From assembly GCA_907165275.2 (NCBI GenBank), contig OU015670.1, forward strand, positions 1,639,501 through 1,703,500: a DNA stretch of 64,000 bases, written 5' to 3'. This stretch comes from Zygaena filipendulae. Its lineage: Eukaryota > Arthropoda > Insecta > Lepidoptera > Zygaenidae. Below are positions 57,301 through 64,000 of this stretch, piece after piece. The notes beneath the pieces were generated by a model, which was given only the letters and a program-made list of their open reading frames with translations, was not told the DNA's origin and ran no database searches. A program made the translations under genes and the position numbers. Numbering within the stretch: position 1 is the stretch's first letter; each line of letters starts with the position of its first letter.

Positions 57301-59064
57301 GTTGCCTAGACGGGAAAGATTTTTAAAGAAAAGGCCCAGCTAATGGTATTTGCAGACAGGCTACTTTTTGCAACTCAATGTCTGGGCGCCTATTTTGTGT
57401 ATGGTTGTCATAAAATTATAGTATGGTACTTTTCATCAGGGTAGATTTCGGGATATAAAAATCAGAATTTTATTTAGTCTATCAGTTAGACAGTGGTGGG
57501 CAAACTTTCTTTAGGAAGGCCCAGAAAGTTTATGAAATTTGGGAGGAGGGTCATAATTTGCATCAATGCATGGTGACTGTTGAAGCGTCGACAGATTCAT
57601 TTTGTCCTGTACCGAGTTCACCCGCACCTGCGTCTTTCACCTCAATGTGACTATGTGACTTAACTAGTCTAGCTGGTTCATTTATTTATTTATTATTATT
57701 ATTTATTTACAGACTAGCAGCTTTCGCTGATGCACCTATATCTACACTTGTGTTGTTCAGTTCATTGCTTTCTGTTCTCCCGTTGATTAACTATTTATGC
57801 TTTACTGTTCTAATGTCTCCATGTTCCAATGTTCAATGTCAATTTACCTATGAAATGACTGTCAAAATTTAATTACGATACATTTCAAAGACCACCACAG
57901 GCTGGATTAAAAAATCCTTGCGCAGCACGGAGTTGGCCTGCGGGCCTTTGCCGGTTGCCCACTACTGAGTTAGACTAATATTTTTTACTTTTTCAAATTA
58001 TTGAAAAAATACTCACTAAGATAAAACATATTAAAGTTTAGGAGTGGGGGCTCTTGACGTCATAACGGGCTATAAACTTTAACACGGTGTGACATCAGGC
58101 GACATAATGTATCTCTGTTATTTTTTCATTACATAAAAATTAAAAAAAATGTGTCCATAATTTTTTATTAATCTACAAGATGGGCTAAAAAATAAAATTA
58201 GGTTGACAAGCCTATTCTAATGTTCACACAACAAACTGCAGAATGATTTTTAAACAATACATACCTTAACAACTTCCTCCATCACAAATCTCTGTGTAGC
58301 CTCTATACTGGCTTTGGGCAGGCCGTCAGAGTCAGTAGCTTGTCTCATCGGCAGGAATGAGGTTACAGCAGTCAAGGCAATTGCGGCTGGTTTGAATGCG
58401 AGCCGAGCTCCCCATTTCATCCAACCCTCTGGGCCATTGTGAAATATCTGCTGGTACTTTGATACTGGTGATAGGTCACCATTTCTGCGAAAAAGTGAAG
58501 CTAATTTGTCCTAATGCTGTCTTATTTACCATGGTTATAGTGACACAGGCTCAAAGACTTTTGAAAGCCAATTTTAGCATATAGACAATGTATGTGTTGG
58601 GTAGCTATAAATGTAAAGACCTTGACAACGAGTTTACATACCGGAAATATTTTCCGTAATACTAAAATAGCAATGGAATCATAACAAACACTTGTTTTTT
58701 GTGAACATCGTTCAACAAGTAGACAAGCAAGTTTTTTTTAAGTAATAATACACAATAATGTCTAGCTAAAAACGGTATGTTTCATGTGTTACCTATATAG
58801 TTCCTCGACTACAATATCAATGCACGCGGGCGTTCGACCCTTCCGTTGGAAAGTGAACTTGGAATCCGCCGCAGACACTATAGGGTCTTTCTTGCATCTA
58901 CACCAAAGCCTCAGCATATCGGTCCAGAAGTTCATCTTCATATCCCAGGATTCAGGGTTCGCAGTCTTCAAACGGAAAGGAGCGAACAGCGCGTTCATAC
59001 GCACGTCGTCGGTCCAGCATTGCGGCAGTTTGTTCTCAGGTATACACGCATCTTGTAGACCCAT
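48229..59064 (-). CDS. Chmp7: CHMP7, ESCRT-III subunit with extended heptad-repeat tail, 11 exons
   Basis: Exons 59064-58793, 58484-58265, 57275-57101, 56579-56413, 55095-54959, 54044-53957, 52563-52410, 51528-51349, 50383-50216, 49861-49399 and 48358-48229 join with consistent phases to 717 residues plus stop. CHMP7 recruits ESCRT-III to the nuclear envelope through LEM2 and acts in membrane sealing. Residues 1-222 match the CHMP7 N-terminal winged-helix region (CWTDDVRMNALFAPFR, DMKMNFW, FQRKGRTP). Residues about 223-400 are the Snf7 helices (KNHLRRKHTLQQRA, VDTYRTSSKAMKQ, ESYNEVEKILGG, ELERELAELL). Residues about 405-570 are an Ala/Pro/Gly-rich linker with two helical patches, 571-667 are 14 tandem heptads and 701-713 a MIM1-like motif. 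Vertebrate CHMP7 is about 450 residues. Exons 1-7 are certain; exons 8-11 are placed by strand, phase and the terminal MIM1, not by recognised homology. Confidence 0.85.
48607..48789. mobile_element. Palindromic element with terminal TGACGTCA
   Basis: GTGACGTCACTCCATTAGTA and GTTCCGAAATGCACTGCGAG pair with CAGTGCTCGCAGTGTATATC and ACTAACCGAGTGACGTCAC. Unrelated in sequence to M1 apart from the TGACGTCA. Confidence 0.6.
49014..49375 (+). mobile_element. Candidate solo LTR in Chmp7 intron
   Basis: Starts TGTAGCGGGAGCAGGATGG, has a TATAAAAG at 49230 and an AATAAATAAATAAA tract near 49318, as an LTR would. Right end and target duplication not resolved. Confidence 0.35.
49399..49861 (-). CDS. Chmp7: Chmp7 exon 10: heptad-repeat exon
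   Basis: The acceptor CAG follows a run of As on the coding strand instead of a pyrimidine tract; donor GTGAGA. Phase 1 in, phase 2 out. It encodes QQLRAELASGARLDGAQFQV, a GVWLFNAGD segment and 14 heptads of consensus RRVDGDL, then AASTEYF. The encoded frame has no stop, while the 21-bp repeat keeps other frames partly open too. Confidence 0.65.
49422..49712 (-). repeat. Chmp7: 21-bp coding minisatellite within Chmp7 exon 10
   Basis: Fourteen units, coding-strand consensus CGCCGTGTGGACGGTGACCT plus one base, giving RRVDGDL heptads; one unit lacks a codon (RRVDDL). Units differ mostly at third positions and in the first three residues. Confidence 0.88.
50216..50383 (-). CDS. Chmp7: Chmp7 exon 9: linker with predicted helix
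   Basis: Acceptor GCTTCCCGCAG, donor GTCGGT (weak). A Gly/Ala/Pro-rich start is followed by QLDRSLRRLADDCAARPLLQ, likely helical. A donor 4 bases further on would lead into an early stop, so this one is preferred. Confidence 0.65.
50460..51110. repeat. Pyrimidine-rich minisatellite filling a Chmp7 intron
   Basis: C/T-rich on the + strand, with CTTCATCCCCTCCCAGCG recurring about every 50-60 bases; the sense (-) strand is therefore G-rich with many GGGG and GGGAGG runs. The 231-codon frame across it has Pro/Ser-only content and is not a gene. Confidence 0.85.
51349..51528 (-). CDS. Chmp7: Chmp7 exon 8: Pro/Ala linker
   Basis: Acceptor TCTCGCTAG, donor GTGAGT; phase 1 in and out. It encodes PAPAAELAPAPAAVPRLPSP, then KQREREFVFDGEARVLAELH. 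No recognised domain; in phase with its neighbours. Confidence 0.7.
51800..52120 (-). mobile_element. MITE M1 in Chmp7 intron
   Basis: AAAATCAAAATTCTAATTAG to TTTGTCAAGTAGCC. One TGACGTCA is changed to TGACGTCAAT, one is intact. Confidence 0.7.
52152..52345 (+). mobile_element. Helitron-like repeat downstream of Chmp7 exon 7 donor
   Basis: CCTACTAATATTATAAACGC, (GGAT)n, to GGAATTCCCGCGGGAACTCT; 3' end lost. Confidence 0.6.
52410..52563 (-). CDS. Chmp7: Chmp7 exon 7: Snf7 helices 4-5
   Basis: Acceptor ATCTCCCCCAG, donor GTGAGG; phase 1 out. It encodes VMESYNEVEKILGGVVEDVD, then AELERELAELLVTPG. It matches the CHMP7 segment before the flexible tail. Confidence 0.9.
52590..53145 (-). repeat. 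Fragments of SINE S1 and of a second repeat
   Basis: 52595-52680 and 53045-53140 are diverged S1 pieces (GGGCACGTGGCACACC, GCAGGTGCGTTGCCGACCTG). 52685-52810 is a separate repeat also found near 61650-61760 and 62075-62165. Confidence 0.5.
53157..53275. repeat. Inverted repeat in Chmp7 intron
   Basis: GTCTAGTCGATATCG and TTTTTTGTATGGAAAATGAA pair with TTCATTTTCCATACAAAAAA and CGATATCGACTAGAC around CAGCGCCACCTATCCAG. Confidence 0.7.
53460..53935. repeat. Region rich in TAACGCGTTA palindromes, Chmp7 intron
   Basis: TAACGCGTTA occurs at about 53572, 53825, 53841 and 53905, with GTGTTGGCTACATT at 53520 and its inverse near 53740. Probably an inverted-repeat element; boundaries not resolved. 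Confidence 0.5.
53957..54044 (-). CDS. Chmp7: Chmp7 exon 6: Snf7 helix 3
   Basis: Acceptor CATTCTCCAG, donor GTAACA. It encodes TSSKAMKQTMKDEGMEEDAV, then HETMDDLKE. Confidence 0.92.
54290..54930. repeat. GT-rich degenerate minisatellite in Chmp7 intron
   Basis: Variants of GTGATGTAGTGTGGTGCGGT repeated for about 640 bases. The - strand frames (Thr/His/Pro) are artefacts. Confidence 0.85.
54959..55095 (-). CDS. Chmp7: Chmp7 exon 5: Snf7 helix 2
   Basis: Acceptor ATGGTGCGCAG, donor GTGACG; phase 2 out. It encodes AKNHLRRKHTLQQRATRCEG, then ALDNVRQLLAQLQHAEVDAA. Confidence 0.93.
55980..56334 (-). repeat. tRNA-derived SINE S1 copy in Chmp7 intron
   Basis: Full-length reverse copy ending GAGCTATCATCGCTG, 78 bases from the exon 4 donor, in the same orientation as the gene. 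Confidence 0.8.
56413..56579 (-). CDS. Chmp7: Chmp7 exon 4: Snf7 helix 1
   Basis: Acceptor GGCCCGTCAG, donor GTGAGT. An Ala/Arg/Glu-rich helix begins EADKKASPVTEAEAAVARLM and ends AALAVGNKLA. It aligns with the start of the vertebrate CHMP7 Snf7 region. Extremely GC-rich. Confidence 0.9.
57101..57275 (-). CDS. Chmp7: Chmp7 exon 3
   Basis: Acceptor TCATTGGCAG, donor GTATGT; phase 1 out. It encodes EQATDLLLNYPPGEPRFGTV, then the second winged helix with FEILLGYLVAQGSAVKKDN and IVKLG. Confidence 0.9.
57455..58215 (-). mobile_element. MITE M1, old copy split by a hAT-type MITE
   Basis: M1 halves 57455-57490 and 57968-58215 (diverged; TTGACGTCATAA retained) surround the insertion at 57491-57967. 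Confidence 0.65.
57491..57967. mobile_element. hAT-type MITE nested in M1
   Basis: Termini CAGTGGTGGGCAA and TTGCCCACTACTG are inverted repeats with one mismatch. The flanking AGTTAGA at 57484-57490 and 57968-57974 is a direct 7-base duplication (8 if the adjoining C is counted). Confidence 0.8.
58265..58484 (-). CDS. Chmp7: Chmp7 exon 2
   Basis: Acceptor TTTTCGCAG, donor GTATGT. It encodes NGDLSPVSKYQQIFHNGP, then GWMKWGARLAFKPAAIALTA, the hydrophobic membrane-contacting stretch of CHMP7, and SIEATQRFVMEEVVK. Confidence 0.92.
58793..59064 (-). CDS. Chmp7: Chmp7 exon 1
   Basis: Start ATG at 59064, donor GTAACA; phase 2 out. It encodes MGLQDACIPENKLPQCW, then the CHMP7-type first winged helix, through DIVVEELYR. 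Confidence 0.9.
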
Positions 59065-59550
59065 ATTTGTAAATAATAATTAAGCTCAACTTGTGCTGGG
59101 ATACTGCTAGGTTTCCAATTGCTTTTGAATAACAAAATTAGGTTTTAATTTTTTCAATTATGAAAAAGAAAAACGTAAATAAAACTTGACAGACCAAGTT
59201 TATATTATCTTTGGATCCTGTCTTTCTTCTTTTTTTATACGTTTTTTATGAACTTTCGCATAATACATTTAGCCAGTCATCTATTGAAAAGGATTGCTCC
59301 GCTGTACGAGTATAGTTTGAAGTTGTAAGCCACGGTACTATAGCTTGCAAGAACTTTTCCGGAGCTCTTAGAGGAAACCGAAAAAATCAGCTCCAAATGT
59401 CATATATCTTCTTGAACATATAAAAAACCATCACTGTGAAAATTATTATACAATACATTACCATATAACACAACAAAAAATTTTAACTATTTTTTATCGA
59501 CATGGAAATAAATGACCGAACCGCCATCTTTGATTCCCGCCAAAAAACTG
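59065..59550. other. Upstream region of Chmp7
   Basis: Expected promoter and 5' UTR of Chmp7; no TATA box or initiator can be singled out. It is bounded by the THAP element, whose terminus lies 487 bases from the start codon. Confidence 0.4.
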
Positions 59551-62037
59551 TAATAGGGTACAAGCATGAATTTTTTTTCAGTCTATTTTAAAGATATGCT
59601 CTACTTAAACAAAGCAAGAATAAGAAAAAATATATATGCATAAATTAATTAAATAGAGCGTTTTAAAGTTCCTACTTTAGATCTTATCGCCGAAACGCGG
59701 AATGACAATTTCTTGTGTTTATGGCGATGCGTATGTGACAGTCACTTGTTCAAAATTACGCCTTAATAATCTGTGATAGAAATGTCACTGTCGTATTGAC
59801 AGAGTCATGTCCATGGAATTAATAGGTACTTCGTACAACTGGAAAGCTTACTTCAATCATTTTGACATATTAAAATAAACCTTAATTTCATGTAAATAAA
59901 GTATTTTTTTAATTAACCAATATCTCCTTATAGAAGTGAGCCTGAGCGAAACATCTTTTTTCTTGGTGTGTCCCTTTCGCACAGTTGCCATGTGAAATAT
60001 AAAATAGTACAATGGTAGTAAATTCAAAAAAGTTTTTTCGCAAAAATCAATAATTTTTAAGGCATAAATATTATAAAATACGACGTTTGTAAATAATTCG
60101 AAAGTATACTATCAATAAATGCAATAACATGTAGGGCCAGGCTTTATATTTCATGCATTTCACGGCATTTCAATATTATGGGAAAGTTTTATTACTTTTC
60201 CGTGAGGCAACACTAGGTACAATTGTAGCATCCGGCAGCGGCACTACAAAAACAATATGGCGTCTACTTTGTTGCAACTTTATGTGTTTTTAATGCTTTC
60301 TTAGTTGAAAAAGTGTTTTTGATTCTGTATTTGATTGCAAAATGGTGAACAATATATGTTCTGTAAGTGGGTGTGGGAAAGAATCATATCCTGGTTGTGG
60401 ATTATCTTTTCACAGGTAAGTTTGATATCAGTGTGAACTAGGGTGACTACACTTGAAAATACTTCTGTACTTAATTTAAATTTATTGTATCATTTATTCG
60501 TAGTAGGTAGGTTGGAAATTCATTAGTTTCGTTAACTTTAATCGAAGATTTCGTATTTATTTATTTACATCGATGAAAGCGTCTATTTGAAGGCCCAATG
60601 ATTTCTTTGTGTGATGATAATTTTCATATTGTGGGTATTTTAATAATTTTATTGGTCAAATTGTAGTGGTGGACCAAATTAATAATATTATAATAACAAT
60701 TTTACATTTCCAGCTTGCCTTCGGATTTAGAGTTGAAGAAGAGATGATTAGAGGTGACACCTGGGAAATTGAATAAAAGCTCTGTGGTTTGTTCACTGCA
60801 TTTCAAACCTGAAGATTACCGAACAGAGGCTCGAAAAAGGTTAAAACCTGGAGTAATTCCTTCTATATTTCCAAAAGTATTACTAAAGTACTTAAATAAA
60901 CAACATTGTATCCCAATAAATAAGTTACTGAACAACGATTCGTATGATTATGGGAAATAATTCGTATTATTAAAACTGCAACTTATGGAAAAGATAAAAC
61001 ATTAAAGGTCATTGGCACATCTCGAGCTACTTTACGCCATAAATTGCACAAAACAATATTGTTCAGTAATGTTTAATTTTAAAATGTCAACAATAAAAAT
61101 ATAATATTATCTAGGTATTTAGAAGTGTTTTATTTATTATAAGTAAGTATACCTATTGTTTATTAGAGGATGAGACGCAAGAGCGGTGTGTGCTAGTGTA
61201 TATAACTTTGGTAGCTAGCATTACGTACAAACAATCGTCAAAAAGCTTACTTCGATGGACTAGGATCTGACGAGTCTTCCTATAAAAACAGAGTAGATAT
61301 AATTACCTATCTACCTATTTTAATAAAATACTGTGCGTTTCTGCTTCATTTTATTATTTAATTTCAATAATCGATATTAAACTGAGCCTCTTAATTGAGT
61401 GATTTTCTTTAAAAAATGTCCTATGATATACATACAGGTAAGAAGAATGGTTACACTAGTTTGAAAGAGACGGACCAAGATTAATGACCTCTCGCTCGGT
61501 GCATGTTTCGATGCACAGTAAGCTTTCCAGTTGTACGAAGTACCTATTAATTCCATGGTCATGTCACACTGACAGACAGATAACTTCAATATCCAAAAGC
61601 GAAATTAAGGTTGAACTGTGTCGAGTTACTTCCAAAAGTTCCAGTAAAGAATCGAAATGCATCTTACCAATGTATTTTAAAGTAAAAAACTTCAGAAAAA
61701 AAAAATATGCGTTGACTGTATGCACTTAGTTTCTTTTGCCTTCTCTGAAAGAGGTAAATGTTTCCTAAAAAAATAAAAGTGACGTCATGTGTTAAGCTCG
61801 GCTGTGATTGGTGTTTCGTTGCAACGTTCCGTTTCACAAAATTAAACGTTGAATATTTTGGAAACTAGTGACGTCCGCGTCATGCCGCGTTTCGGCGGTA
61901 AAGTTTAAGTAGGAACTTTGAAACGCTCTATTTAATTAATTTATGCATGTATATTTTTTCTTTTTCTTGCTTTGTTTAAGTACGCCATATATCTTTAAAA
62001 TAGACTGAAAAAAAATATTGATACAATTACCCTATTA
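59551..62037. mobile_element. THAP-bearing element with long inverted repeats
   Basis: Left arm 59551-59850 and right arm 61519-62037 are inverted copies. Both ends begin TAATAGGGTA read inward, and both arms share TTTTTTTTCAGTCTATTTTA and AGCTTTCCAGTTGTACGAAG. The right arm holds an insertion of roughly 280 bases (about 61580-61865). The THAP gene is inside. P-element transposases begin with a THAP domain, so a P-like origin is plausible, but no RNase-H-like domain is seen. No clear target duplication; flanking 59490-59550 recurs inverted near 25430-25490. Confidence 0.6.
60342..60960 (+). pseudogene. THAP zinc-finger gene, two exons, in-frame TGA at the conserved Trp
   Basis: Exon 1 60342-60415 (donor GTAAGT) encodes MVNNICSVSGCGKESYPGCG, then LSFH. 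Exon 2 begins at 60714 (acceptor TTTCCAG) with LPSDLELKKR, a TGA at 60745-60747 and LEVTPGKLNKSSVVCSLHF, then KPEDYRTEARKRLKPGVIPS. This is a THAP C2CH domain: Cys6, Cys11, later Cys and His of CSLHF, and the conserved Pro near the end. The invariant Trp after KKR is replaced by TGA, one base from TGG. Stop TAA is at 60958-60960. Another frame from 60963 stays open for 38 codons (IGTSRATLRHKLHK) and looks like a helix-turn-helix, perhaps a frameshifted continuation. It lies between long inverted repeats. It could be a dead transposase or a host gene with a sequencing error. Confidence 0.75.
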
Positions 62038-63962
62038 AGGTTCAACAGTATAGAGTAAAGTATTGAAATGTTTTCAATGTACTTAAATAACTTCGGAAGA
62101 AAATAAACATCTGAACTGGCTGTATGGATTAGATTCTTTTGCCTGCCCCATAAAAGGTAAACCAAAAAATTTTGCTGTCAAACAAAACTGTCATATGTCA
62201 TCATCTTCACTGAAAGTTTGAACTTTCGAAAAACGAAATTGATCAGCAAATACGAAATCGGCCTTGTAATTTATGTGAGAATTGTCTTTATTTTATGATT
62301 TTTTCATTGTATTTTACTCAAAATTGTTTAGTTCAACGATTTCATATTTCATATTTTCTCTGATACATTGCTGGTATGTGAATGCTAAATTATCGAAAAA
62401 CTTTTTAGTAGGTTTTGTTGTTACAAATCATCCGATCGGCAAGTTCGACTAGGTAAAATTCCATCTAGCCACCTAGGTATATTATAATTACGAATAGTTC
62501 TTGTATGATTCAAATGCCTGTTTCGCCTTCAAACAGATTTAAAACGTGTAATAACCCCACATGTATGTGAAATTGCGAGTTTTTCTCTGTTCTTAAACAG
62601 ATATCTGGTTAGAGTGCCTCGTCGAAACAGGTTTTTGTGTAAAATCGCTCAGCACTCAGCAGCGGCAATCACCTAGGTACCTAAATTTCAAGTAATAATT
62701 GCTAAGTGCGTGTACGCTTGAGTACAGTTAGTGCTATGTATTAACAACCTACTTCAATTTAGAACTTGCGTAAGAGCCTGCTTCATTTTAAACTAAATCG
62801 AATTAGGTACCTACATGGAAGAGTTAAAGATAAAAATTGAATATGTACTTGCTGCCATTCAGTATTTTCAGAAGTTTTTATTTTTTTTTGTTAATTTTGA
62901 GACTCCCAAAGATAGACTCTGATGCAAAGAAATTATAGTAGACTTTCACCACCAACTTCTCTTTTTCCCCTAGTAATCATTCCAATTAGCATCCTAATGT
63001 ATTGTTATCCAATAAGATTCTTGAAAATATATAGGTATAGTAATAAATTGTGAAAATAAATTTTCTTGTAACTATCAAAAGTTATTATATATTTTTGATG
63101 CAGCCTGTATATATACCTACGGCTTGCCTTATTCAAATTTAAGAATCGAAATTGTACATGTACATTTATGGTTGCCAGTGTGTTAAAAGTCATTACACAT
63201 AACATCAGAAAAATATCAATGTCCTCTAATACAAACTATAATATTTATAATAAAGTACATATTACTTCAATAGCAATATTAATTTTATAATACAGTATTA
63301 CTATTGGACTAATATGTATAGATTTTTTACAATATTTATTTGAAATACTTGACAGAAAGAAATTGCTAGAAGCAATTTTAGGCAAAATTTGTACCTATGT
63401 AGAGACTTTCTCAGGAACTATTAGTAAAAAAAGTAGGAATAGCATAATCAGGGCTACAGGCCTACCCTAATACTAAGGATGTGGGGTCGATAATCCACCA
63501 CATGGGCCGGGCCTAGTGTGGTGGGTTTTGTATTTCTTTAGTTTTGTGTATAAACTGCCAGCCACACTATTTAGTATTTATTTATTTAAAGTTTATGTAC
63601 ATCATGCATATGGTATAAAGGGCGGACTTAATGCCACAGTTGCACTATCAGATGGTTGTTTCCATATATATTTTTTTTTGTATTTATTTAGTTTTTTATG
63701 GACTGCCAGCTGCATTATTAAATAGTTATTGTATGTCTTAAGTAATATTACCAAGTAAAAATGGCATTGTAATCTTTAATCTTATTTATGCTTGTTTTAT
63801 CTATGGAATATCTACTGTCACACAGTGTTGGTTATCGCTGATATCTTTATCATTGTCAAAGCATACTAAATTATGCTGTTATGGGGGATTATGGTAAATC
63901 TTTACATGAATTTCAATAGAATACGAAAATAACACTATGGCTGCTTTTTATTCTTCACAGTT
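62038..63962. other. Gene-free right end of window
   Basis: 62075-62165 repeats the sequence near 52740 and 61700. 63440-63720 looks like a retrotransposon 3' region with a duplicated TTTATTTA...ACTGCCAGC segment. The remainder is AT-rich, with no gene seen. Confidence 0.4.
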
Positions 63963-64000
63963 TACTAGCTGTAATTTCATAGTTCCGGGAAATTTTGGGT
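63963..64000 (-). mobile_element. Helitron-like repeat, cut by window end
   Basis: TACTAGCTGTAATTTCATAG then TTCCGGGAAATTTTGG. Confidence 0.4.

Noticed and set aside
58784..59083. 99-codon + strand frame
   Set aside because: Antisense shadow of Chmp7 exon 1.

Overview
The window reads as insect genomic DNA, most probably from a moth or butterfly. It has GT-AG spliced genes with short GC-rich exons inside AT-rich DNA, an RR-1 cuticular protein gene, many copies of a non-autonomous Helitron-like repeat (ending near CCGCGGGGCACAGCTAGT, of the kind described in Lepidoptera), tRNA-derived SINEs, palindromic MITEs and hAT and mariner remnants. All assignments come from reading the sequence. No database search was run.

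Layout: (1) 1-6.6 kb is repeat-rich with no confident gene. (2) 6.6-18.2 kb, + strand: nine exons of an MFSD6-type major facilitator membrane protein, from the first transmembrane helices to the stop codon; its first exon(s) lie upstream of the window. Its introns hold tRNA-Asn, tRNA-Glu and a deleted tRNA-Glu copy, a 48-bp minisatellite, a triplicated 111-bp unit, SINEs, MITEs and a 751-bp palindrome nested in a second inverted-repeat element. (3) 18.5-20.5 kb: a mariner-type deletion derivative with about 455-bp inverted repeats and TA flanks. (4) 25.8-28.7 kb, - strand: three exons of an RR-1 chitin-binding cuticular protein, with the short 5' exon not located. (5) 28.7-47.6 kb: an accessory tract of transposable-element remnants, including a complete hAT-type element with an 8-bp target duplication and a degraded non-LTR retrotransposon 3' end. 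(6) 48.2-59.1 kb, - strand: an 11-exon CHMP7 (ESCRT-III) gene. It has the usual N-terminal and Snf7 regions, then an unusually long C-terminal part with 14 tandem heptads encoded by a 21-bp minisatellite, ending in a MIM1-like motif. A 33-unit, 19-bp array abuts its stop codon. (7) 59.5-62.0 kb: a roughly 2.5-kb inverted-repeat element carrying a THAP zinc-finger gene in which the conserved tryptophan codon is a TGA stop.

No prokaryote-style operon or new multi-gene system is evident, and the three host genes are functionally unrelated. The most unusual items are the repeat-expanded CHMP7 tail with its two arrays, the THAP-bearing inverted-repeat element, and a MITE family that has spread paired TGACGTCA motifs at a dozen sites.
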